Shown: positions 1 to 7,156, numbered from the stretch's first letter. The stretch: 9,569 bases of DNA from UMGS1840 sp964537245 (GCA_964537245.1 CAZHZL010000086.1:1-9569), one strand, 5' to 3'. Made by a program: numbers and translations. Notes: generated by a model not told the origin, from the letters alone.

Positions 1-270
1 GCTAAGTTTGCTTATCTATCCACTGCTTCATTGTTACTTTGTTTAAAATAAATTCTTCCATTTTTCCTTGCTCCGTATTTTGCTAATTTAAAAATTTTGA
101 GGTCAAAAAAAAACGCCACAGATTTTTTTCTGCGACACTCTTTTTGTTTTATCTAAAAATGGGGACAAAAATCCTATGGTGTCAGCCATTTTATTTGAAA
201 GGCGTGCATCATAATAATATACAATAAAATTTGTATTTTTATATATTTCATTGTTTTCTCACTCACCTTT
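1..270. other. Non-coding stretch downstream of rhaA
   Basis: Apart from the terminator annotated separately, no recognisable gene is present. On the minus strand two very short ORFs can be read. One (251 to 174) encodes 25 residues starting MKYIKIQ, with a weak GGTGAG about 10 nt upstream. The other (61 to 2) encodes 19 residues starting MEEFILNK, with AAGGA 4 nt upstream, and lies beyond the terminator. Neither resembles a protein I know. The second could be the broken start of a following gene or chance. Plus-strand reading gives nothing credible. Confidence 0.5.
105..136 (-). terminator. Rho-independent terminator of the rha/glycan operon
   Basis: On the minus strand an 8-bp stem (arms 136-129 and 122-115, GTCGCAGA with TCTGTGGC, including two G-T wobbles) closes a 6-nt A-rich loop. 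It is followed after one base by a run of nine T residues (113-105). It lies about 135 nt after the rhaA stop codon and is the only clear stem plus T-run I noticed, so it probably ends the whole transcript. Confidence 0.8.
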
Positions 271-1515
271 CTATATAAATGTTATATTCTTTTCGATAAA
301 TACTTCTGCATACCATTTTTCTTCGTCAGCTTCAACTCCGCACACTTCGCAGTATTCTTCCCATACATCTGAAAACGGCATTGTTTTTATTTTTTCCTGC
401 ATTATCATAAGACGGGAAAAATCGTTTTTATCCTGGAGTTCCTTTAATTTCTCGTTAGGTACGCAAAGTGCAAATAAAAGTGCTTTCTGCCAACTTCTGA
501 AGCCTGTTGTCCATGCTGAAATTCTGTTTATTGAAGCATCAAAATAGTCAAGTGCCATATATACTCTTTCTATTGCATTGTTTCTCACTATTTCTTTTGC
601 CATTTCCTTTGTTTCATCATCAAATAAAACAACATGGTCACTATCCCAACGAACAGGTCTTGTTATATGTAATGCAATTTCAGGGAAAAATGCGAGTAAC
701 GCAGGGATTTTATCTGAAACAAATTCTGTCGGGTGGTAATGTCCATTATCCATTAAGGGAAGACAACCTTCATGTGTTGCCGCAAAAGAAAGTGAAAATT
801 CTGCACTTCCTGTTGTATATGATTCAACACCTATCCCAAAAACCTTTGATTCAACGCAAGGCTTAACAAGGTTTTTATCATAAGGCTCAGATAAAATAGC
901 TTCGATTGATTCTTTATATCTTGTTCTCGGCTCCATTCTGTCTGCAGGAATATCCTTAAAGCCATCACCTTTCCAGATATTCATAACACAAGGAATACCT
1001 GTTTCACGCGCAAAATATTCGGATATTCTTATACAAGCCTTACCATGCTCAATCCAGAAATCTCTTGTTTCTTTATCAGGGCTTGAAAGAGTAAGTCCGT
1101 CTTTAACTTTTTCGTGTGAGAAGAAAGTAGGGTTAAAATCTATTCCCATATTTCTTTCTTTTGCAAAGTCTACCCATTTTGCAAAATGCTTTGGCTCTAA
1201 TTTGTCACGGTCAGCAAATTCACCGTCTTCAAAAATTGCATAGCATGCGTGAATATTCAGTTTTGCTTTTCCTGGGCATAAAGATATAACTTTATCCATA
1301 TCTACCATAAGCTCTTTATAATTTCTTGCTTTTCCAGGGTAGTTTCCTGTAGTCTGAATACCGCCTGTTAAAGGACCGTCATGGTCAAAGCCTGTTACAT
1401 CATCGCCTTGCCAGCAATGAAGAGAAATCGGAATATTTTTTAATGTTTCGATTGCTTTATCTGTATCTACGCCAATTTTTGCGTAGAGTTCTTTTGTTTG
1501 TTCATATCTTGTCAT
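271..1515 (-). CDS. rhaA: L-rhamnose isomerase
   Basis: This cytoplasmic enzyme interconverts L-rhamnose and L-rhamnulose, the first step of rhamnose catabolism. The 414-aa length matches the family (about 420). The N-terminal block around residues 32-64 (SLHCWQGDDV, then GGIQTTGNYPGKAR) is a RhaA hallmark. Blocks VESKVFGIG (221-229), DNGHYHPTE (256-264), RPVRWDSDHVV (286-296) and LDYFDASINR (322-331) carry the expected metal and catalytic residues: E222, D256, H259, H283, D291, D293 and D323 by alignment from memory to the E. coli protein. The ATG at 1515 has AGGAGAT 7 nt upstream. It follows the esterase gene by 31 nt and is the last gene before the terminator. Neither rhamnulokinase (RhaB) nor rhamnulose-1-phosphate aldolase (RhaD) is in the window, so those steps must be encoded elsewhere. 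No missing residues or frameshifts were seen. Confidence 0.97.
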   Translation of the reverse strand: MTRYEQTKELYAKIGVDTDKAIETLKNIPISLHCWQGDDVTGFDHDGPLTGGIQTTGNYPGKARNYKELMVDMDKVISLCPGKAKLNIHACYAIFEDGEFADRDKLEPKHFAKWVDFAKERNMGIDFNPTFFSHEKVKDGLTLSSPDKETRDFWIEHGKACIRISEYFARETGIPCVMNIWKGDGFKDIPADRMEPRTRYKESIEAILSEPYDKNLVKPCVESKVFGIGVESYTTGSAEFSLSFAATHEGCLPLMDNGHYHPTEFVSDKIPALLAFFPEIALHITRPVRWDSDHVVLFDDETKEMAKEIVRNNAIERVYMALDYFDASINRISAWTTGFRSWQKALLFALCVPNEKLKELQDKNDFSRLMIMQEKIKTMPFSDVWEEYCEVCGVEADEEKWYAEVFIEKNITFI

Positions 1516-1546
1516 AAATCTATCTCCTATCTTATTATTTCTCTAT

Positions 1547-2245
1547 TTACTGTAATTCTGTGGTACAAATCATCTTTATAACTTCAAAAATTCTTTCGGA
1601 AATTGTTTTCATACCCAAGTTTCCAGGATGAGCCGCAACGCCACTATGTCTAAATAAACCTATTGCCTTCATTTCTTTTTTATCACCCAAATCACCTAAT
1701 TCTATAACAGAATGACCGTTTTCTACGCCTATTTTTCTTATTATTTCATCAGCTTTTGGATGATGCCAAAAGCTTGTAGTAAGAATAATTTTTGCATTTT
1801 TACTACCATTTAAAAAACCTATGAGTTTTTTATATTCCCTTTCAAAACATATTTCATCAAATTCTATTACTTTACAATTTTCAACACAACGCATTACAAT
1901 TATATCAGCTGAAAATTCTCGTGCTTTAAAAAATAAGTCATAAGGAATAACATCATTTTTATAATTGTTTTCCCATTCAGAGACCTGACAAATGCAGTAG
2001 CTAACACTATCGTAATGCTCTTTTAATTTTTTTACCGTTTGATGAACATAATCGTTTTCAAGACTTGATGCTGCCATTCCCCAATTTCCACTCCAACCTA
2101 ACTCTTCGTTAGGGGCATGCTTTGTAATTGAATTACCTGCAAACAATATTTTAATTTCTGGATTATTTTCATTAAAAATTTCAACATATTCATTTTCTTT
2201 AAGCTGATTTTCCGATGATACTGTGTTTTTTTCTATTTGTTTCAT
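1547..2245 (-). CDS. SGNH/GDSL-family hydrolase (probable carbohydrate esterase)
   Basis: This is a predicted cytoplasmic 232-aa esterase or lipase-fold hydrolase with no signal peptide. The nucleophile block is AGNSITKH (36-43), with S39 as likely nucleophile. Block II is GWSGNWGMAAS (50-60), VMRCVEN (117-123) supplies the block III Asn (N123), and VAAHPGN (203-209) carries the catalytic His (H206). The classic GDS is GNS here, and the Asp normally three residues before the His is V203. From memory, GNSIT with GWxGNWGMAAS and a terminal HPG is typical of a recognisable clostridial SGNH subfamily, so the protein is probably functional. In this context deacylation (for example deacetylation) of imported sugars is a reasonable inference, but the substrate is unknown. 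I place the start at ATG 2245 because AAAGGAG lies 9 nt upstream. An in-frame TTG at 2254 would sit directly on that site. Confidence 0.88.
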   Translation of the reverse strand: MKQIEKNTVSSENQLKENEYVEIFNENNPEIKILFAGNSITKHAPNEELGWSGNWGMAASSLENDYVHQTVKKLKEHYDSVSYCICQVSEWENNYKNDVIPYDLFFKAREFSADIIVMRCVENCKVIEFDEICFEREYKKLIGFLNGSKNAKIILTTSFWHHPKADEIIRKIGVENGHSVIELGDLGDKKEMKAIGLFRHSGVAAHPGNLGMKTISERIFEVIKMICTTELQ

Positions 2246-2254
2246 AAAATCCAA

Positions 2255-2261
2255 CTCCTTT
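2255..2261 (-). promoter_or_regulatory. Ribosome binding site of the SGNH hydrolase gene
   Basis: The minus strand reads AAAGGAG here, with a 9-nt spacer to ATG 2245. It decides the start: the TTG codon at 2254 follows the site immediately and cannot be the initiator. Confidence 0.75.
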
Positions 2262-2272
2262 ATTTTTAATGT

Positions 2273-2401
2273 TTATTGTTTCATAACCTTTTGTTTTACA
2301 ATAAATGCATCTGTTACAAGAAGCGAAATAAAATATTCAACGGTACATTGTGCCGCATACGCACTTCTTGAACGCTTATATTCAATTGTATTAAAGTCCA
2401 T
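2273..2401 (-). pseudogene. 5' remnant of an MFS sugar-transporter gene
   Basis: A 42-codon ORF starts MDFNTIEYKRSRSAY and continues AAQCTVEYFISLLVTDAF. From memory this closely matches the N-terminus and first membrane helix of MFS transporters common in clostridial glycan operons, where the sequence goes on as DAFLAKLL for about 400 residues. Here it changes to an unrelated tail (residues 34-42, VKQKVMKQ at the end) and stops. The next gene begins 28 nt later, so about 90 percent of the transporter is missing. The start looks genuine: GGAG at 2414-2411 has a 9-nt spacer, and the ATG overlaps the last 11 nt of the GH94-like gene, a normal translational-coupling arrangement. It is most likely a deletion product. 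A functional 42-aa peptide or an assembly chimera cannot be excluded. Confidence 0.72.
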
Positions 2402-4595
2402 TTTTTACTTCTCCATTTACAATTTTAATTTTTTTCTTTTCACCCAAGTATTCAATTTCAACTTCAACATCGGTCATAGATTTAGGCAGACAAGGCTTTA
2501 TTTCAAGTCCGTCAAGATTTGGTTTAATTCCCAACATCCATTCGTAAACACCACGCATTGCCATCGCAACGCTTCCTGTTAAAAAGCACATTAAGCCTCT
2601 GTGGTTAAATTCGGGAAGCTCCTGCCAGCAGTTTATTATTGCATAAGGCGGTGTAAAAGCTATTTGGGTTGGGTGTTTGGTCTGGTCATAAGGCATTATC
2701 CATTTAAGCATTTCAAAAAGTTTGTCGCCCTCACCTGCAACGGATAAAGCTCTTGCAAAGAAGCCTTGTGAGCCGTGATTGTATACATTTCCGTTTTCGC
2801 CCATATACGGCGGTACATCTCCGCTCGCTACTCTACCGACTTTATCAATCGGTGTTTCACCCAAGCAGGGATAGAAAAGTCTGTAGCCTTTATCGCATTT
2901 CAGTTTTTCTGCGTTTTCTAAAATAGATTTTGTTTTTTCTTTATCTGCAACGCCCGAAATTATTGCATAATAGTTAGATACACCATACATTCTGGATTTA
3001 CCGTCAGGATCATTATCTGAGAATATCCACTCTCCGTTATCGTTGAATACTCCGTTATAATAGCCTGAATTATTAAATGCATATTTATTTATGTTTTCTT
3101 TTAAATTCTTAGCTTCTTTTAAGTATTTATCCGTATCTTTGCCAAGCTTTCTTAAAATATCCGTCAGATATTCCATTGACATAACTGTTTGCTCACTTAC
3201 GGTAACAGATTCGCCTCTGCCCTCCAAGCCTGCTGTATTAACTGCGTCAAGCCAATCACCGCCACGAATTTTGCATAAGCCATGTTCACCTATATTTTCA
3301 GGTTTTATATAATATTCTGTGGCAGTTATTAAATGTTCTAATGCAGAGGATTTTTCATCTTTATCAAGCCATTCAATCTGTTCATTTAAAATTTCAAAAT
3401 CATGCGTATGAGCTAAATATTTCCATACAAACTCAACGAAGAATGCACCGCCATCAACATGGGTACGAAGGTCATGCTTTCCGTGTTTTCCTTTTGCAGA
3501 ATATTGTCTTGGGAACCAACCATCGCTTCTCTGACATTCCATCATTGTTAAAATTATATCTTTCGGATTTTTTGTGTCGGAATATAAGAGTGCGGCATAA
3601 TCCTGCGCGGAATCTCTTGAGCCTCTCATTCCCGTAGGCCAGCCTCTGTCTAAAGATGCAACCCAATTCATTTGAAGCGGTAACCAATAATTTACATAGT
3701 AATCAAATTCTTCGTCATTTGTTTTTATTCTGTTTTTAGAGAATAATTCATTAAATACTTCTTTTCTTTCAGCCTTTACCGCATCAAAATCTATGCTTTC
3801 AATTTCATTTTCCAAAGACAGAATCTGAATAAGTATTTTTTCTTCGTCTTTATCCAATTCCCAATTATAAGAAGTAGCATATACGGGCGGATAAGCATAA
3901 ATACGCTCATCGTTTGTATATGTATACTGCGGATTTGTTAAGTCTCCCTGACCTATATATTTTTCCAAAGATAGCTCATACCCGTTTAAATTCTCAGTTG
4001 AAGTTACAAAATATGCACATCTTCTTTTTTCAGATTTTGCGTCTGCACTTAATAATTTAGTTGTGAAAACTAAGCTATCCTTCTTTTCACAACTGCTGTC
4101 TAAATACCATTCGGGTTTGTCCCACGGAGCCATTTGTGCTTCGTTTAAGTATGGAACTAAATGCGGTTTTATTTCAACTGTTCTTTTATCTCCAAGATTT
4201 TTAACCTTAAAACGCATTGCGATTTGAGTACCCTTTTTAGGTATAATAAATTCCGTTGATATTTCTAAATTATCATAAGTAAATGCATAAGTTGCACATT
4301 CGGGTAAATAAGTTATTTTTACATTTTCAGGTTCATCTTCAACACCAAGCATATTTGGTCTGAAAAAGTTTGTAAACTTATTATTTATATGAACTATCCA
4401 AGGTGAATATTTTTCATGAGTTTCACGCTTAAAAATCATAACATCGCCCGGTGGGTGTGCCTGTGCATAGATAGGACCAAACTGGTCAACCTTTAATAAA
4501 ACATCTCTGTTTTCGTATATGTATTCCCAACTAACAGGCAAATTTAAAGTATTTATTTCATAGCCTGCTGTATCTTTTATAAATTTTCTGTACAT
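2391..4595 (-). CDS. GH94-like glycoside phosphorylase (cellobiose phosphorylase family)
   Basis: This 734-aa cytoplasmic protein has no signal peptide. Its N-terminal beta-sandwich (about 1-280) is followed by an alpha/alpha-barrel catalytic domain and a short C-terminal beta region. GH94 enzymes split beta-linked disaccharides with inorganic phosphate to give a sugar 1-phosphate. Visible hallmarks are RGSRDSAQD (324-332, substrate-binding Arg/Asp), GGDWLDA (445-451, with D450 in the place of the catalytic acid of the family's DWND), VYNHGSQGFF (604-613, H607 as phosphate-contact His) and FLTGSVAMAMRG (671-682, the phosphate-binding Thr-Gly). The C-terminal MLGIKPNLDGLEIKPCLP stretch is typical. 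Keeping the His and Thr-Gly favours phosphorolysis over hydrolysis. Acceptor specificity cannot be told; DWLD for DWND and the sequence as a whole suggest a subgroup distinct from cellobiose phosphorylase. The gene starts 7 nt after the GH3 stop, with AAAGGG overlapping that gene's end. Its own 3' end overlaps the MFS remnant. Confidence 0.83.
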   Translation of the reverse strand: MYRKFIKDTAGYEINTLNLPVSWEYIYENRDVLLKVDQFGPIYAQAHPPGDVMIFKRETHEKYSPWIVHINNKFTNFFRPNMLGVEDEPENVKITYLPECATYAFTYDNLEISTEFIIPKKGTQIAMRFKVKNLGDKRTVEIKPHLVPYLNEAQMAPWDKPEWYLDSSCEKKDSLVFTTKLLSADAKSEKRRCAYFVTSTENLNGYELSLEKYIGQGDLTNPQYTYTNDERIYAYPPVYATSYNWELDKDEEKILIQILSLENEIESIDFDAVKAERKEVFNELFSKNRIKTNDEEFDYYVNYWLPLQMNWVASLDRGWPTGMRGSRDSAQDYAALLYSDTKNPKDIILTMMECQRSDGWFPRQYSAKGKHGKHDLRTHVDGGAFFVEFVWKYLAHTHDFEILNEQIEWLDKDEKSSALEHLITATEYYIKPENIGEHGLCKIRGGDWLDAVNTAGLEGRGESVTVSEQTVMSMEYLTDILRKLGKDTDKYLKEAKNLKENINKYAFNNSGYYNGVFNDNGEWIFSDNDPDGKSRMYGVSNYYAIISGVADKEKTKSILENAEKLKCDKGYRLFYPCLGETPIDKVGRVASGDVPPYMGENGNVYNHGSQGFFARALSVAGEGDKLFEMLKWIMPYDQTKHPTQIAFTPPYAIINCWQELPEFNHRGLMCFLTGSVAMAMRGVYEWMLGIKPNLDGLEIKPCLPKSMTDVEVEIEYLGEKKKIKIVNGEVKNGL

Positions 4596-4602
4596 TTTTT
4601 CG

Positions 4603-6705
4603 TCATCCCTTTTTAAATTCTATTTTTTCTATAGATTCAAAAACAATATTATTACAGCTTTTTCCAATCTCTATTTTAAAGTCTCCGCTCTCAAAAATAA
4701 ATTCACCAAAATTATCATAATATGACAAATCATCTTTTGTGAGCGTAAATAAAACTTCCTTTTCCTCACCTTTTTTTAAATACACTTTTTCAAATGCTTT
4801 AAGTTCTTTTATAGGTCTTGACATTTTTGCTACTACATCATTTACATAACATTGTGCAATTTCGTATCCATCATATTCACCAATATTTTTTATTTTAAAA
4901 CGAATTTCCGCAACACTGTTCTTTTTGTTGAAACTATATTCAAAATCGTTGTATTCAAAATCAGTATAGGATAAACCATAACCAAAAACATAAAGCGGTG
5001 AACCTAAAATATCTACATAATTATCTATTCCACCATAATAATTATTTTTTCCCCATTCATTTCTTTGGTGATTATAATAAATAGGGATTTGTCCTGTTGC
5101 TCTCGGTATAGTCACAGGCATTTTTCCGCATGGATTAAAATCGCCAAATAATATTTCAGCCGCTGCCTGTCCACACATCGTACCACCGTGCCAAGCCCAG
5201 AGAACCGCATCGCAATACGGCAATATTTCAGTTATTGCAAGAGGTCGCCCTGCAAAAATTACGGCAATAACCTTTTTTCCGACTTCCTTTGCATATTTTA
5301 CACAGTTTATTTGAGACTGAGATATTTCTATATCAGATACTGAATGATTTTCTCCCGTTACATAATCGGTTTCACCAAGCGCAACTATATATGTATCTGA
5401 TGTTCTTCTGTATCTGAACATGAAATCATCAACACCGTTTGAAACAACAGTATTTTCTTCGCCATTTACATTTTTTATTCCATCAGCTAAAGAAATAACA
5501 TATTCTTCTATTCCTCCTGCACTCCAGCTTCCCAAAAGTGATTTCTTTTCTTCTGCCATTGGTCCGCATACCACCGCTGATGTGCCTTTTTTTAGCGGAA
5601 GTACATCGTTATTTTTTAAAAGCACCATAGAATGAAGGGAAATTTCTCTTGATTTATCCAAGCATTTTTCTTTATTAAGTTTTGGATTTTTTTCATTTAT
5701 ATAAGGATTTTCAAAAAGTCCAAGCTTGAATTTTATTCTTAAAATTCTTCTTACGGCTTCATTTACTGTTTCAATGCTAACCTTTCCGACTTCAACAAGA
5801 TTTTCTAAATTGTTTTTATAAACTCCGTCAACCATATCCATATCAACGCCTGCATTTATTGCAAGTTCTGCCGACATTTCTTCAGAATCCGATACGCCTT
5901 GACATTCAAGTCTTTTTATTGCGTCATAATCGCTTATAACAAATCCCTCAAAGCCAAGTTCTTTTTTTAATATATCCGTAATATGATACCGGCTTGAAGT
6001 CATAGGCTGACCGCTTATTTCGTTAAATGAACTCATTACGGTATCCACACCTGCGTCTACTGCCGCTTTAAATGCAGGTAGTGCTCTATTTCGGAGCGTA
6101 TATTCATTCCATTCTGTTGCATCCTTATCCCGTCCGCCTATTGCAGCACCGTATCCTATATAATGCTTTGCACATGATGCAACTCCAGCGTTTTTCATCC
6201 CCTTAACAGAAGCTTTTGCAACCATTTTACCTAAACAAACATCTTCTCCCGGAGTTTCTATAATGCGCCCCCATCTCGGCTCAACACACATATCAATCAT
6301 AGGCGCAAAAGTCCAGTGAACACCATCTTCTTTTGCTTCCTCGCACATCATTTCCGACATATCCTTTATTAAACTATAGTCCCAGGTTGCAGCACAGGCA
6401 AGCGGAATGGGAAAAATAGTTTTTGAACCATGAATTATATCACGACCGTTTATTATAGGGATACCGAGCCGACTTTCCTCCACCGCACACCGTTGAAGCT
6501 CATTTAATTTGTCAATATAAATTTCACTTTGTTTTTCGTTGCCTGCAAAAGGCGTATTTGCTAAAATTAATGAACCTACTTCTCCTTTTTTGGCAAGCTC
6601 GCAAAGCTCATCCATTCTTTCGTTTGATGTGCATTCCTGAGTAAGCTGACCAATTTTTTCCCTTAAAGTCATTTGTGATATTAATTTTTCAATTTTCTCA
6701 TTCAT
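4603..6705 (-). CDS. Glycoside hydrolase family 3, beta-glucosidase type
   Basis: This is a retaining beta-glycosidase of 700 aa, without a signal peptide and therefore probably acting on imported oligosaccharides. The TIM-barrel domain (about 10-330) contains NGRDIIHG (86-93), the substrate-contact CAKHY (178-182, K180 and H181) and FVISDYDAI (255-263), with D259 as the nucleophile (the usual motif is SDW or SDY). The alpha/beta sandwich domain (about 360-550) contains LGETDYVTGENHS (443-455), where E452 fits the family's GE acid/base position. A fibronectin-III-like C-terminal domain (about 585-690) completes the standard three-domain GH3 layout, including the PLYVFGYGLSYTDFEY linker (570-585). 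The exact sugar (beta-glucoside, beta-xyloside or other) cannot be read from sequence. The ATG at 6705 has AAGGAT about 10 nt upstream. The 114 nt before it are very AT-rich and follow a broken gene, so this gene may depend on readthrough from upstream. Confidence 0.95.
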   Translation of the reverse strand: MNEKIEKLISQMTLREKIGQLTQECTSNERMDELCELAKKGEVGSLILANTPFAGNEKQSEIYIDKLNELQRCAVEESRLGIPIINGRDIIHGSKTIFPIPLACAATWDYSLIKDMSEMMCEEAKEDGVHWTFAPMIDMCVEPRWGRIIETPGEDVCLGKMVAKASVKGMKNAGVASCAKHYIGYGAAIGGRDKDATEWNEYTLRNRALPAFKAAVDAGVDTVMSSFNEISGQPMTSSRYHITDILKKELGFEGFVISDYDAIKRLECQGVSDSEEMSAELAINAGVDMDMVDGVYKNNLENLVEVGKVSIETVNEAVRRILRIKFKLGLFENPYINEKNPKLNKEKCLDKSREISLHSMVLLKNNDVLPLKKGTSAVVCGPMAEEKKSLLGSWSAGGIEEYVISLADGIKNVNGEENTVVSNGVDDFMFRYRRTSDTYIVALGETDYVTGENHSVSDIEISQSQINCVKYAKEVGKKVIAVIFAGRPLAITEILPYCDAVLWAWHGGTMCGQAAAEILFGDFNPCGKMPVTIPRATGQIPIYYNHQRNEWGKNNYYGGIDNYVDILGSPLYVFGYGLSYTDFEYNDFEYSFNKKNSVAEIRFKIKNIGEYDGYEIAQCYVNDVVAKMSRPIKELKAFEKVYLKKGEEKEVLFTLTKDDLSYYDNFGEFIFESGDFKIEIGKSCNNIVFESIEKIEFKKG

Positions 6706-6792
6706 TCTTTAATAATCCTTTCTGAATTTTAATTTCTTTTTGTAAAATTCCTATGATTTGGATATTTTTTCAATAAATTTCAGTTTTATAAT

Positions 6793-6816
6793 TCATTTTA
6801 TTTCAAATTTGGTCAT
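6793..6816 (-). other. Possible orphan gene start (seven codons)
   Basis: An ATG four nt after the GH29 remnant stop is preceded by AGGAG (6829-6825) at an ideal 8-nt spacing. It encodes only MTKFEIK before TGA. The initiation signal is as good as those of the intact genes, but the remaining sequence up to the GH3 gene is non-coding and AT-rich. It may be the 5' end of a lost gene or simply a chance ATG after a purine run inside the preceding ORF's end. No homology can be judged from seven residues. Confidence 0.25.
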
Positions 6817-6819
6817 TAT

Positions 6820-7140
6820 TTAATCTCCTATTCCCATTGAAATACTCGACGGATTAACATATTTTAAATATGTTGCCGTTCTTAAATTCAAGTCCTTGCA
6901 AGTGTATTTTTGCCAATCGTCAAGATGATAGTATAATCGTTCTTCTTCAAGTTCTTCAGCGTTGAAATCCTTTGCTGTAAATGTGTTTATAAGCTTGGAA
7001 TATTCTTTCATATCCATATTTTCAACAAAATATGTCCATTCACCCTTTCCGAGCTGTGAATAAAGTCCCCAATGAACAAACATTCCAAAACCCATTTTTT
7101 CAAAATTTTTTATATAATTCTTTGCTATTGGTATACTCAT
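6820..7140 (-). pseudogene. Truncated GH29 alpha-L-fucosidase (N-terminal remnant with unrelated tail)
   Basis: The ORF encodes 106 residues, whereas GH29 enzymes are usually above 400. Residues 14-63 are clearly the GH29 N-terminus: EKMGFGMFVHWGLYSQLGKG (14-33), the EWTYFVENMDMKEYSKL stretch, then FTAKDFNAEEL (54-64). The family would continue into the TTRHHDGF barrel motif. Instead, from about residue 65 (near 6948), the frame runs into an unfamiliar tail with YYHLDDWQKYTCKDL (70-84), RTATYLKYVNP (87-97) and a stop after GIGD. The catalytic barrel is absent, so fucosidase activity is not possible. The tail may be the 3' end of another gene joined in frame; I do not recognise it. The gene starts 61 nt after the GH78 stop and keeps a consensus ribosome binding site. 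Confidence 0.82.
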
Positions 7141-7149
7141 TTTTTAGTT

Positions 7150-7156
7150 CCTCCTT
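7150..7156 (-). promoter_or_regulatory. Consensus Shine-Dalgarno of the GH29 remnant
   Basis: The minus strand reads AAGGAGG with a 9-nt spacer to ATG 7140. It is the strongest ribosome binding site in the window, yet it serves a truncated gene. Confidence 0.75.

Noticed and set aside
156..190. Insertion-sequence end suggested by GGGGACA and GGTGTCA words
   Set aside because: There is no matching inverted copy, no transposase fragment and no target duplication; the words alone are not enough.
251..866. Plus-strand ORFs opposite rhaA (98 and 119 codons)
   Set aside because: They lie fully or mostly opposite a clear rhaA gene, have Cys/His/Phe-rich low-information sequence and no credible ribosome binding site.
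2246..2254. TTG start giving an esterase three residues longer
   Set aside because: The TTG directly follows AAAGGAG with no spacer, while ATG 2245 has a 9-nt spacer.
2223..2582. Plus-strand 119-codon ORF across the MFS remnant
   Set aside because: It is Phe/Ile/Asn-rich antisense reading of three minus-strand genes, with no domain resemblance.
3472..3687. Minus-strand 71-codon ORF within the GH94-like gene
   Set aside because: It is an out-of-frame shadow within the conserved RGSRD to WFPRQ region of the real gene.
6706..6819. Internal promoter for the GH3 gene
   Set aside because: TTGAAA and TATAAA-like hexamers occur in this AT-rich gap, but no pair has a proper 16-18 nt spacing and a good match at both boxes.
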